From CAYNVQ01 sp964400735 (GTDB taxonomy: Bacteria; Acidobacteriota; Aminicenantia; Aminicenantales; Aminicenantaceae), in the NCBI GenBank assembly GCA_964400735.1, contig CAYNVQ010000006.1, positions 124,001 to 188,000 of the forward strand: a DNA stretch of 64,000 nucleotides. Reading direction: 5' to 3'. A program made the translations under genes and the position numbers. Position 1 is the stretch's first letter. Each line of letters starts with the position of its first letter. The notes under the pieces are model-generated. The model was not told the origin of the DNA. It was given only the letters and a program-made list of their open reading frames with translations, and ran no database searches. Shown in pieces: positions 44,912 through 53,800 of the stretch.

Positions 44912-45793
44912 TTAGACTCCTTTCACCAGCGAGATAAGAATATCATCCAGGTTGATATTTTCGACCTTGACCACTCCCTCTGTTATGCCCTGGATGAGAT
45001 CATCCTTGATTTCCGGGTATTTGTCCGTGATTCCCGAACTTCCGAACATATGCTCTTTGAGGTTGGTGAGCGAACGAATGATTTGGCTGTCCAGTGCCCC
45101 TTTTTTGTAATGAATCCTCTTCCAGTTGGACAGCAGCTCGTCTTTGTCGCAGGATAGGACGATCTTCCCCTCTACCAGGAAGGCGACGAGATCGGCCGTT
45201 CGCATGATGTCGTCGGTGATATGCGAGGATATGATGACGGACTTTCCCTCCTCTTTGCTCTTTTTCCTGAGAAGTTCGAGAACTTCTCTCCGTATGACCG
45301 GATCCAATCCGGCTGTGGGTTCGTCCAGTATGAGGAGTTCCGGGTTGTGGGAAAGCGCAAGGGCCAAGGAAAATCTGACTTTCATTCCCTTGGACAGCTC
45401 CCTGGTTTTTTTTGAACGGCTGATGGCAAATCGGGTCAATAGAGACTCGTAGGTATTCGTATCCCATGTCCTGTAGAAAGAGGAGACAAATCGACCGATC
45501 CAGGAGACGGTTTTATCTCCGTAGAAATATTGCTCTTCTCCAAGATAACCCACCCTGTTTTTGATGGATTTTGCATTTTTTCTCGGGTCAAGTCCGAATA
45601 CCCGAACCTCACCTCCGTCCCGCTTGACCATGTTCATCAGGATTTTGATGGTGGTGGTTTTCCCTGCTCCGTTGGGACCGATGAGCCCCATAACATAACC
45701 CTGGGGCAAACTCATAGAGATGTCATCCAGGATGAATCCTTTGTATTTTTTTCGAAGATTGCGTATTTCTAAAATATTCTCCCTATTATCCAT
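44912..45793 (-). CDS. ABC transporter ATPase 1
   Basis: 293 aa. Walker A GPNGAGKTTT, Q-loop YLGEEQYFYG, signature ELSKGMKVRFSLA (LSGGQ variant), Walker B LLILDEPTAGLDP and H-loop VIISSHI. The C-terminal 60 residues (IHYKKGALDSQIIRSL...MFGSSG...DDILISLVKG) are a specific extension also found in ATPase 2. It energises the ABC-2 permeases of this operon. It overlaps the upstream GntR gene by 8 nt, with AAAGGAGAG as ribosome site. Confidence 0.92.
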   Translation of the reverse strand: MDNRENILEIRNLRKKYKGFILDDISMSLPQGYVMGLIGPNGAGKTTTIKILMNMVKRDGGEVRVFGLDPRKNAKSIKNRVGYLGEEQYFYGDKTVSWIGRFVSSFYRTWDTNTYESLLTRFAISRSKKTRELSKGMKVRFSLALALSHNPELLILDEPTAGLDPVIRREVLELLRKKSKEEGKSVIISSHITDDIMRTADLVAFLVEGKIVLSCDKDELLSNWKRIHYKKGALDSQIIRSLTNLKEHMFGSSGITDKYPEIKDDLIQGITEGVVKVENINLDDILISLVKGV

Positions 45794-46175
45794 CGGATCT
45801 CTCCTTTAATTCTTTGACGAGGGCAATGATATCAGCGGATGTAATGCCGAATTTTTCCCCGGTTTTCAGGAGTCTAGCTATCTCCTCCCTGATTTCGTCC
45901 AGTTTTTCCCGGCGCAATCTTTCTCTGTCGACGCTGGCGACGAAGGATCCCAGCCCGGACCGGGTGATGATGTATCCTTCATTTTCCAGGTCGGAATAAG
46001 CACGTTTTATGGTGATCTCGCTGATCTTCAGCTCTCTGGCCATCTCCCTGATAGAAGGGAGTCTGGTTTCGGGTTGAAGCGTCCCCGAGGCGATGGCGTT
46101 TTTGATCTGGTCTTTCACCTGTTTGTACATGGGGTCGGGATTTAGAGGGGAGACCACGATAAACGGATTATCCAT
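45786..46175 (-). CDS. GntR-family regulator 1 (YtrA subfamily)
   Basis: 129 aa: PFIVVSPLNPDPMYKQVKDQIKNAIASG, then TRLPSIREMARELKISEITIKRAYSDLENEGYI (GntR winged helix), and a short C-terminal helical tail of the YtrA type with no ligand-binding domain. It is a close paralogue of regulator 2 at 48542. No promoter is visible before it; it follows a permease by 3 nt, so it is expressed as an internal operon gene and may act on the same palindrome as regulator 2. Confidence 0.9.
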   Translation of the reverse strand: MDNPFIVVSPLNPDPMYKQVKDQIKNAIASGTLQPETRLPSIREMARELKISEITIKRAYSDLENEGYIITRSGLGSFVASVDRERLRREKLDEIREEIARLLKTGEKFGITSADIIALVKELKERSDG

Positions 46176-46178
46176 GCA

Positions 46179-46835
46179 TCAACCTCTTGCTGCCTGTTTG
46201 GCTTTTGTGGCAGCCTGAAGCAAGGACGAATAGACGGCAAGGCCGCAGATTGTGGAACAGGCACCGATTAGCCAATTGTTCTGGTTTATAGTTTCGATTA
46301 AAGCCTTGAAGTCGATGTCCGTCTTCCTCAAAACGAACTCGAAGAGCAGAATCGGGGTCAACATGATAACGATCGTAGCTATCCATACGAACTTGACGAA
46401 AGCCGCGTGGCCGAAGCGGAAGATGATGATGTAGGAAATGCCAGCCAGGACCAGGCAGAAATTGGCGCAAATCAACGCATAGAGCGGCCCCAATTCTTTG
46501 AGATGGGATGGTCCCGGCATGAACAGGTACAGAATCGAATTGCAGGCCAGGACAAATACAGTCGTCAGCAAAACCAGGATGAATTTTGACCTGACGATTT
46601 CCCGGTCGGTCAGGGGCAAAGTCCTCAAGAACTCGTAGCCTTTCGTTTTTTCCTCACTCTTCTCATTGCCGGCAATAGCCCCCTCGACGATCAGGACCAT
46701 CCAGAGTCCCTGGAAGATGACCAATATCCCATCGAGTGTTATCCGTACCAGTAACCAATAGAGCGTCAGAAGAACTGTGATCGATATTGCATAGAGGACA
46801 AAAAAGAAAGTATTTTTTTTCATAAGGTGTAGCAT
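46179..46835 (-). CDS. ABC-2-type permease of the upstream cassette, second copy
   Basis: 218 aa from MLHLMKKNTFFFVLY, six hydrophobic segments. The loop NEKSEEKTKGYEFLRTLPL then IVRSKFILVLL matches its neighbours. The longer frame (to 46934) would run into the preceding permease gene; the ATG at 46835 begins 2 nt after that gene's stop. Probably pairs with the permease at 46838 as a heterodimer driven by ATPase 2. Substrate unknown. Confidence 0.8.
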   Translation of the reverse strand: MLHLMKKNTFFFVLYAISITVLLTLYWLLVRITLDGILVIFQGLWMVLIVEGAIAGNEKSEEKTKGYEFLRTLPLTDREIVRSKFILVLLTTVFVLACNSILYLFMPGPSHLKELGPLYALICANFCLVLAGISYIIIFRFGHAAFVKFVWIATIVIMLTPILLFEFVLRKTDIDFKALIETINQNNWLIGACSTICGLAVYSSLLQAATKAKQAARG

Positions 46836-46837
46836 GA

Positions 46838-47503
46838 TTACCTCGCTTGGATTTCCTCGAATTTCATGATCCTTGTGGACTGCCTTATGAGGAGGATGTA
46901 GGCGGCCAAGCTGATGGCCGTGACGCCGATCCATAAGGGATTCCTCATGAATTGCATGATTCCGTCATCGGTAATTCCTTTGGGCCGGAGGAAGAAGATC
47001 CTGACGAGGAGGGGTGAGATAAAAAGGCAGGCCCAGGATATGAGCACGAACTTCCCGAACCGGGAAAAGCCGAAGCGGAAAATACCGAGATAGAGAAAGG
47101 CCGCGGCAACCAGACAGATGTCGCCGTGCAGGATGAGATAGGAGCAGGAGGGAATCAAATAATCAGGATTTGTCGAGACAAAGGCGAAGGCTACGCAACA
47201 GCCTCCCACATAGAGCATAACCGAAAAGAAGACCAAAAGAAATTTTGCTCTCACGATCTGGCGTGGTTCTATGGGGAGTGTTCTCAAGAATGCATAGCCG
47301 TTGGCCTTGTGTTCCATCTGCTCGTGCGACCACATGGCTCCCAAGACAAGCCAAACCATAGGCGCCAGATAAAAGGCGAATGAGAAGCTGAGTGGATCGG
47401 GGCCGGTGAGACGGTCATGATTGTACAAAGGGAGTCCGAATGCCAAAAGTAAAGCCGGATAGAGAATATACATAAAGGAAAACTTTTTCATGAGGTGGAT
47501 CAT
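46838..47503 (-). CDS. ABC-2-type permease of the upstream cassette, first copy
   Basis: 221 aa from MIHLMKKFSFMYILYP, six hydrophobic segments, loop HEQMEHKANGYAFLRTLPI then IVRAKFLLVFF. Its stop is 2 nt before the next permease and its start 1 nt after the ATPase 2 stop, so the three are tightly coupled. It shares the MxHLMKK start with its neighbour, pointing to tandem duplication. Confidence 0.8.
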   Translation of the reverse strand: MIHLMKKFSFMYILYPALLLAFGLPLYNHDRLTGPDPLSFSFAFYLAPMVWLVLGAMWSHEQMEHKANGYAFLRTLPIEPRQIVRAKFLLVFFSVMLYVGGCCVAFAFVSTNPDYLIPSCSYLILHGDICLVAAAFLYLGIFRFGFSRFGKFVLISWACLFISPLLVRIFFLRPKGITDDGIMQFMRNPLWIGVTAISLAAYILLIRQSTRIMKFEEIQAR

Positions 47504-47504
47504 T

Positions 47505-48377
47505 TCAGGCCCCTTTGACCAGAGAAATCAGGATATCGTCAAGGCCCACGCTTTCCACTTTGATGTCGCCGCTGGCGAGTCCTGAAGAAATAGCGTCTTG
47601 AATTTCCGGATAATTTTTGGTCAATCCCGAGCTTCCGAACATGTGGCTTTCCACATTTTCCAACCCCTCGATGATCGTTCGGTTCAGCGAATCCGGAGTG
47701 AAGTGAATCTTTTTCCAATTGGACAGGAGTTCGTCTTTGGAGTCGGTCAGAATGATTTTGCCGTTGACCATATAGGAGACGTAATCGGCGATGCGGGCGA
47801 TGTCGTCCGTTATATGGGAAGAGATAACCACGGTTTTTTCGTCTTCTTCCGTGAATGTTTTGAGAAAGTCGATCACCTCTCTCCGAATGATCGGATCCAG
47901 CCCGGAAGTGGGCTCATCCAGAAGGATTAGCTCCGGGTTATGAGAAAGGGCAATGGCAAGGGAAAGCTTGACCTTCGTGCCTTTGGAGAATTTTCGAATC
48001 CTTTTCTTGGGAGGGATTTCGAATCGGTCGAGCAGATTCCTGTATCTTTCCCTATCCCAACGGTCGAAAAAGTGGGATACGAAATTTCCTGTCCACTCGG
48101 CACTTCTGTAGTCATAGAAATATTGCTCCTCCCCGACATAACCGATCTTGTTTTTGATCTGTTTCTCGTCCTTGGCGCTGTCGAGGCCGAAAACTTTGAC
48201 CTGGCCTCCGTCGGATCGGATAAGATTCATGATAAGCTTGATGGTGGTGGTCTTCCCGGCCCCATTGGGACCGATCAGGCCCGTAACATATCCTTTGGGA
48301 ACTTCCCAGGAAATATCGTCCAGGATAAATTCAGGGTATTCCTTTCTGAGATTTTTTATTTCCAGTATGTTTTCCAT
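47505..48377 (-). CDS. ABC transporter ATPase 2
   Basis: 290 aa. Walker A GPNGAGKTTT, Q-loop YVGEEQYFYD, signature KFSKGTKVKLSLA (diverged LSGGQ), Walker B LILLDEPTSGLDP, H-loop VVISSHI. The C-terminal extension (IHFTPDSLNRTII...MFGSSGLTKNYPEI...DDILISLVKG) parallels that of ATPase 1. GAGGAG precedes the ATG. It works with the two permeases directly downstream. Confidence 0.92.
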   Translation of the reverse strand: MENILEIKNLRKEYPEFILDDISWEVPKGYVTGLIGPNGAGKTTTIKLIMNLIRSDGGQVKVFGLDSAKDEKQIKNKIGYVGEEQYFYDYRSAEWTGNFVSHFFDRWDRERYRNLLDRFEIPPKKRIRKFSKGTKVKLSLAIALSHNPELILLDEPTSGLDPIIRREVIDFLKTFTEEDEKTVVISSHITDDIARIADYVSYMVNGKIILTDSKDELLSNWKKIHFTPDSLNRTIIEGLENVESHMFGSSGLTKNYPEIQDAISSGLASGDIKVESVGLDDILISLVKGA

Positions 48378-48458
48378 TTATGATCTCCTCTTATCGAGAT
48401 ATATCGGTCTCTTTTCTCATGCCGCTTCGTCAGGTTCCCATTTTTCAGGGAAATTGAC

Positions 48459-48545
48459 TCAGGCGAAAAAAAACAAAACCATGAGAATTAAGATGCAGAT
48501 GATAGCCAGCGCCTTGAGATGGATAAAACCGGCGCGTTTTTTCAT
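48459..48545 (-). CDS. 28-aa membrane peptide encoded between GntR and ATPase genes
   Basis: Too short for routine ORF calling. It starts MKKRAGFIHLKALAII and is otherwise one hydrophobic helix ending in ...FFFA. Support is unusually good: its ATG overlaps the GntR stop by 4 nt (ATGA) and AAGGAGAAG lies 4-6 nt upstream inside the GntR reading frame. That implies translational coupling. It is likely a single-pass membrane peptide, perhaps a small subunit or regulator of the transporter. The downstream cassette has no equivalent. Confidence 0.6.
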   Translation of the reverse strand: MKKRAGFIHLKALAIICILILMVLFFFA

Positions 48546-48916
48546 TTTTCTTCTCCTTTTTGTTCGATAATGGCGATTAGGTCATCGGACGAGATGTCGA
48601 ATTTCTCGGCCGCATTTAAAATTTTATCCAGCTCCTTCCGTATTCCGGAAAGTTTTTCTTGGCGTAAGTTTTCCCTGTCGATTTTTGTCACGAAAGAGCC
48701 AAGGCCAGAACGGGTGAAGATGTAACCCTCATTTTCCAGATCGGCATAGGCACGTTTGATAGTGATCTCGCTGATCTTCAGTGCAGCAGCCATTTCTCTA
48801 ATAGACGGCAATTTATCCTCCGGTTTTAAATTTCTGCCAGCGATGGCGTCTTTAATCTGGTCTGTCACCTGCTTGTACATCGGGTCCGGATTCAGGGGAG
48901 AAACAACTATGAACAT
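48542..48916 (-). CDS. GntR-family regulator 2 (YtrA subfamily), operon head
   Basis: 124 aa from MFIVVSPLNPDPMYKQVTDQI, with the winged helix KLPSIREMAAALKISEITIKRAYADLENEGYI and a YtrA-type tail. I place the start at 48916 because GGAAG lies just upstream and the paralogue starts at the same point; an ATG at 48928 has no ribosome site, and a longer frame runs through the promoter. First gene of the eight-gene operon, preceded by a consensus promoter and a perfect palindrome, so it very likely represses itself and the transporters. Confidence 0.9.
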   Translation of the reverse strand: MFIVVSPLNPDPMYKQVTDQIKDAIAGRNLKPEDKLPSIREMAAALKISEITIKRAYADLENEGYIFTRSGLGSFVTKIDRENLRQEKLSGIRKELDKILNAAEKFDISSDDLIAIIEQKGEEK

Positions 48917-48932
48917 CTTTTCTTCCATTTCA

Positions 48933-48955
48933 CTGTGTATATCGAATATACACAG
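48933..48955. promoter_or_regulatory. GntR (YtrA-type) operator palindrome
   Basis: CTGTGTATAT-CGA-ATATACACAG: a perfect 10-bp inverted repeat with a 3-nt centre, overlapping the -10 and the predicted start. The GTGTA...TACAC core fits known YtrA-subfamily operators. It lies 17 nt before the GntR 2 ATG. Confidence 0.75.
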
Positions 48956-48982
48956 TATACGAGGTAAGCACGCAGCTGTCAA
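48954..48982 (-). promoter_or_regulatory. Promoter of the GntR/ABC operon
   Basis: Minus strand: -35 TTGACA (48977-48982), 17-bp spacer, -10 TATACT (48954-48959). The operator dyad begins inside the -10. No comparable promoter is seen before the second cassette. Confidence 0.8.
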
Positions 48983-49096
48983 GTGTTTTTTAAAAATTTT
49001 TTTTGTGAAGGGAATATTTGGTCGATACTTGAGGTCTAAATAGTGCAAGAAAGAGAAACAGAAAATGAGAATTCACAATCGAATAAGGAGGACAGA

Positions 49097-49624
49097 ATGA
49101 AAAAAGCCAAAACATCGCTCGTTTTAATATCCCTTTTGATTTTCTTTGCGGCCAGTAGTTTTGCCCAACCGGCACAAAGAATGATGAGAGCGAACAGGGG
49201 CTTTGATAGGTTGCCCCATAGAATTCTTATCGTCCTCAGGGCCAGCCAGGAAGAGCTAGGCATTACGGATGAACAGATCGAGCAGATACAGAATCTTGTT
49301 TTTGCCCATCAGGAGAAGATGCTCCGAATGGAGAGTGAGAACAGACTGAATCATCTGGAGCTTCAAAAATTGATGCAGGATAGGGAAAACCTCGATTATG
49401 ACAAAATCGGGGCCATCCTCTCCAAAACATCAGATATCAGAAACCAGATTTTTATCGAAAGCCTGAAGCAAAGAGACGAAATTGGCAAGATCCTGACGCC
49501 TGAACAGAGGGACGCCCTGAATGCGATGGTGAAGGATGGTTTCGGAAGAAGAATCCGGCAGATGAGGGAAAGAGAAGATCGGTTGCAGCGAATGCCCCGC
49601 CCGAGAAGCCGCATTAAAAGGTAA
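49097..49624 (+). CDS. Periplasmic Spy/CpxP-like (LTxxQ) protein 1
   Basis: 175 aa from MKKAKTSLVLISLLIFFAASSFAQ (signal peptide, cleavage after Ala-Gln-type end). The mature protein is helical, with two LTxxQ-type motifs: LGITDEQIEQIQNL and ILTPEQRDAL, separated by a long charged helix, as in Spy/CpxP/ZraP-like chaperones and sensors. The tail is very Arg-rich. AAGGAGG is 5 nt upstream of this ATG, which rules out the longer frame from 49043. It diverges from the GntR/ABC operon. Confidence 0.8.
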   Translation: MKKAKTSLVLISLLIFFAASSFAQPAQRMMRANRGFDRLPHRILIVLRASQEELGITDEQIEQIQNLVFAHQEKMLRMESENRLNHLELQKLMQDRENLDYDKIGAILSKTSDIRNQIFIESLKQRDEIGKILTPEQRDALNAMVKDGFGRRIRQMREREDRLQRMPRPRSRIKR

Positions 49625-49856
49625 AGGTTAAAATCTGAAACAGGCTGAGTGATTTTTGAACTGAGGGTCAGCTATCGGCTCAGATAAGCCGTGGGGCTGA
49701 CCCATTTCTTTATGGTTTTAATCATGATGAGCTTTACAGGTGTTGTATGGGAAATGGGAAGGTCATTGTTGGCTTTTTCGAAACCATGCCATATTCATAA
49801 CTTGTGGCTGTAATGGAAAATGACGTATTCGAAAAAGGTAGTCAGAGGAGAAAAAA

Positions 49857-50729
49857 ATGGATTTCCACGCGGATTCAATCAATAAGCGGGTTTCCGGATA
49901 TTCGTCTTTTTTACTTGTTATGCTCCTTTTTGTGGCTCTACAGATGGGGTGCAGAAGCGTTTTGAGGCTGGAAAGCACCTGGAGGAGTCGTGATATATCC
50001 ATTGACGGGAAAAGCGATGATTGGATGGGACTCAAGTACTATTTTGAGGACGTCTCTGTATCCGTAGGATTGATAAACGACGACCGTCATCTGTACGTTT
50101 CCATGATGACCGAGAATCGGCTGGTCATGAGCCAAATCATGATGCAGGGTTTGACTCTTTGGCTGGACCCGAAAGGAGGAAAAGAGAAGGCTTTGGGTAT
50201 CAAATTCCCTCTCGGAAGGCAGGAAGGAGAAAGGAAGCAGGAAGGAGGACCAGTACCCCCGGAGTCCACAGAGATGTGGAATCGGGAAAATATGACAGAG
50301 CGATTCCCGGAAGCCTTGACTGAACTGGCCGTTCTCGGGCCTAAAGAAGAGGTGGTGGAAAAGCTTCCTGTTGATGATGCAAAGGGAATAGATGTCAAAT
50401 TGAGAGTCGATGCCGGTTTGCTTACCTATGAGATCAGAATTCCTCTTTTTCCCAGCGAAGAACATCCTTATGCTGTCGGGGCCAAGCTGGGTGATACCAT
50501 CGGTTTTGGATTCGAGTCGCCTAAGATGGCGATGCAGAGGCCGGCTGGGATGAGAGATGGGGGCATGCGCGGTGGCGGCAGAGGGGGACCACCCGGAGGA
50601 ATGGGTGGAGGTTCTCCTGGCGGTATGGGGGGCATGCGCGGTGGCGGCAAGGGATTCCAAGTGCCTGCAAAATTGAAGATCTGGGCCGCCGTGAGGCTGG
50701 CATCCGGCACAGAGGATCTTAATAAATAG
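49857..50729 (+). CDS. Lipoprotein with CBM9/DOMON-like domain and Gly-Met-Arg-rich loop
   Basis: 290 aa with a lipobox (LQMGC, Cys32). The mature N-terminus, ISIDGKSDDWMGLKYYFEDVSVSVGLINDDRHLYVSM, is typical of CBM9_1/DOMON-like beta-sandwiches that bind sugars or haem in exported proteins. Between about 225 and 265 there is a low-complexity loop of GGMRGGG, GGPPGGMGG repeats before a final strand (KLKIWAAVRLAS). GAGGAG precedes the ATG. It lies 230 nt after the Spy-like gene. Ligand unknown. Confidence 0.65.
   Translation: MDFHADSINKRVSGYSSFLLVMLLFVALQMGCRSVLRLESTWRSRDISIDGKSDDWMGLKYYFEDVSVSVGLINDDRHLYVSMMTENRLVMSQIMMQGLTLWLDPKGGKEKALGIKFPLGRQEGERKQEGGPVPPESTEMWNRENMTERFPEALTELAVLGPKEEVVEKLPVDDAKGIDVKLRVDAGLLTYEIRIPLFPSEEHPYAVGAKLGDTIGFGFESPKMAMQRPAGMRDGGMRGGGRGGPPGGMGGGSPGGMGGMRGGGKGFQVPAKLKIWAAVRLASGTEDLNK
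50559..50649 (+). repeat. Direct repeat within the glycine-rich loop
   Basis: A 22-nt sequence at 50559-50580 recurs exactly at 50628-50649, 69 nt (23 codons) apart, both encoding a GMRGGG-type stretch. In-frame spacing suggests the loop grows and shrinks by slippage or recombination. Confidence 0.7.
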
Positions 50730-50836
50730 AGCAGATCAGAGAGGCAAAGCAGCCCCTCCCAAGTCCACTTCCATTTACAGAAATTCTTTGATTCATTCTA
50801 AAAATCCTGTATGATGACCCCGAAAAGGAGGAGGCG

Positions 50837-53800
50837 ATGCGTCTATCCTATGCGAGAAGAAAAAAATACCGTCAAATGTTTTTCATCCTTTCCGTTCTCA
50901 TCCTACTATCATCTGTTGCCTTAAGTGGTGCTGAAGGTTTATCCGTTGAGTCGGATGATTCGTCTCAAGCCAATGACTGGGAAAACCCCCGGATGATCGG
51001 CATGAACAAAGAGCCGGCCCACTGCACGCTGATGCCCTTTATCAGTCTTGAGAAGGCCCTCCAGGGTGACCGCTTCAAAAGCGACTATTTCCTTTCCCTT
51101 AACGGGAAATGGAAATTCAACTGGGTAGCCAAGCCAGCTGATAGGCCAAAGGAATTTTACAGGACTGGATTTGATGTCAGCGAATGGAAGGAAATATCCG
51201 TTCCCGGAAACTGGCAGCTCCAGGGTTATGATGTGCCTATCTACCGCAACTCCGCCTATCCCTTCAAGAAGGATCCCCCGCGTATTCCCCATGAGAACAA
51301 TCCTGTAGGTTCCTATTTAACCGAATTGGTGGTTCCCGACGCCTGGCAGGGCCGTCAGGTTTTCGTGCATTTTGACGGTGTGGAATCGGCCTTCTACCTG
51401 TGGATAAACGGCGAAAAGGTCGGCTACAGCCAGGGAAGCCGGACTCCAGCCGAATTCGACATCACGCGTTTCCTTCAACCCGGAAAGAACACGCTGGCTG
51501 CCGAAGTTTACCGATTTTCCGATGGCTCTTATCTTGAATGTCAGGATTACTGGCGTTTGAGCGGCCTCTTCCGGAACGTTTACCTTTTCTCCACTCCCTC
51601 GGTACACATCCGCGATTTCGAGGTCCTCGCCGAGCTGGACGAGAATTATCGGAATGCTTCGCTCGAGGTCAATGCGAGGGTGTCAAATTATGGGAATTCT
51701 GCCTGCCGCGACCATACCGTGGAACTCATGCTTCTCGATAGTGAAAACAACCCTGTGGAAAGAAAGGTTTTGGCTCAAGGCAGTAGCGAGTACATCGCTC
51801 CCGGAGCAGAAAGCATCGTTAAAATGAGCGCCGGGGTCAACGCTCCCCTCAAATGGTCTGCCGAGTTTCCCCATCTTTATACGGTTGTGCTCCTTTTAAG
51901 GAATGACAGCGGTGAGGTCATCGAGATCGAGAGCACCAAATTTGGTTTCAGGAAAGTGGAAATAAAGGGGGGGCAACTCCTCCTCAACGGCCAGCCGATC
52001 CTAGTCAAGGGGGTCAACCGCCACGAGCATGACCCGATCACAGGCCATTATGTCACCCGGGAGTCCATGATCCAGGATATCCTCCTGATGAAGCGGCACA
52101 ACATCAATACGGTGCGCACCTGTCATTATCCGGACGATCCCCAATGGTACGAGCTGTGTGACAAGTACGGCCTGTACCTCATCGATGAGGCCAACATCGA
52201 ATCCCACGGGATGGGGTATAAACCAGACGTAACCCTGGCCAACAAGCCGGATTGGAAAGAGGCCCATCTGGACCGCATCATCCGTATGGTCGAAAGGGAT
52301 AAGAATCATCCCTCGGTCATCATCTGGTCCATGGGTAACGAAGCCGGTGACGGGACCAACTTCGAGGCGGCCAGCGAATGGATCCATCGCCGCGATCCTT
52401 CTCGTCCGGTCCATTACGAACGGGCGGAGCTCCGGCCCCACACCGACATCTACTGTCCAATGTATGACCGAATCGAGCAGATCGTGGCCTATGCCGAACA
52501 AAAACAGAACCGTCCCCTAATCCTTTGTGAATACGCCCATGCTATGGGTAATTCGGTCGGAAATCTTCAGGATTACTGGGACGCTATCGAACGATACGAT
52601 CATCTTCAGGGAGGCTCGATCTGGGACTGGGTAGACCAGGGAATCGAAAAAACCACACCGGATGGAAGAAAATACTGGGGCTACGGCGGTGATTTCGGCG
52701 ACTCTCCTTCCGACAGAAACTTCTGCCTCAACGGTCTTGTGCTTCCCGACCGCGGCCTCACCCCCAAATTGATCGAGGTCAAAAAGGTTTACCAGAATGT
52801 GGGGTTTAAGCCCGCCGATCTGGCCTCGGGCAAAGTGGAGGTGCACAACAAATTCTTTTTCTCCAATCTCGATGCCTTCGATTTTTTTTGGCTGCTGGCA
52901 GAAGATGGGACCACGCTGGATACGGGCTGTCTCGGATCATTGGATATCGAGCCCGGCCAGAGTCAGATTGTGACTGTCCCCTTCAAACAGCCGAAGGCGA
53001 AGCCGGGTTCAGAGTACTGGCTCCTTTTCAGTGTGCGCCTGAAGGAGGATACATCATGGGCACCCAGGGAGCATGAAATAGCCGCCGAACAGCTTAAGCT
53101 TCCCCTTGCCCAAGCGGCAGTGCCTTTGGGGATCGAAAATCTTCCTTCCTTAAGAAAGACCGAAGATTCCCAAGCTGTCACCGTCGAGGGGAAAGACTTC
53201 TCCTTACGCTTCGATAAAAGGACCGGTTCCATGGAGTCTTACCTGTACCGGGGAACAGAACTTCTGGCCGAAGGCCCTTTACCCAATTTTTGGCGTGCTC
53301 CTACGGATAATGATTTCGGCAACGGCATGGAGAGACGCTGTGCCGTCTGGAAACAGGCGAGTTCAGATAGAAAGGTCGAGAGGCTCACCGTCGAAGAGTT
53401 AGGCCCATCGGTCATCAAGCTGACCGTTTTATTCGAACTCCCCGATGTGCAATCCTCCCATCAGACGACCTACACGGTTCTGGGAAGCGGCGATGTCATC
53501 GTCGAAAATTCACTCAAAGTAGGACAAACAGAACTGCCGGAACTTCCACGTTTCGGTATGAGGTTGAGGCTGCCCGATGCATTCGAGCGGGTCGAGTGGT
53601 ACGGACGAGGGCCGCATGAAAACTACTGCGACCGATACACCAGTGCCTTTGTCGGCCACTACAAGAGCACGGTCCGGGAACAGTACGTCCCCTACATCAG
53701 CCCTCAGGAGAACGGGACGAGAATGGATGTCAGGTGGGTGGCTTTTTTCGACGATAAAGGAACAGGCATCGCCTTTTTCGGGATGGATTTGCTGAGCCTA

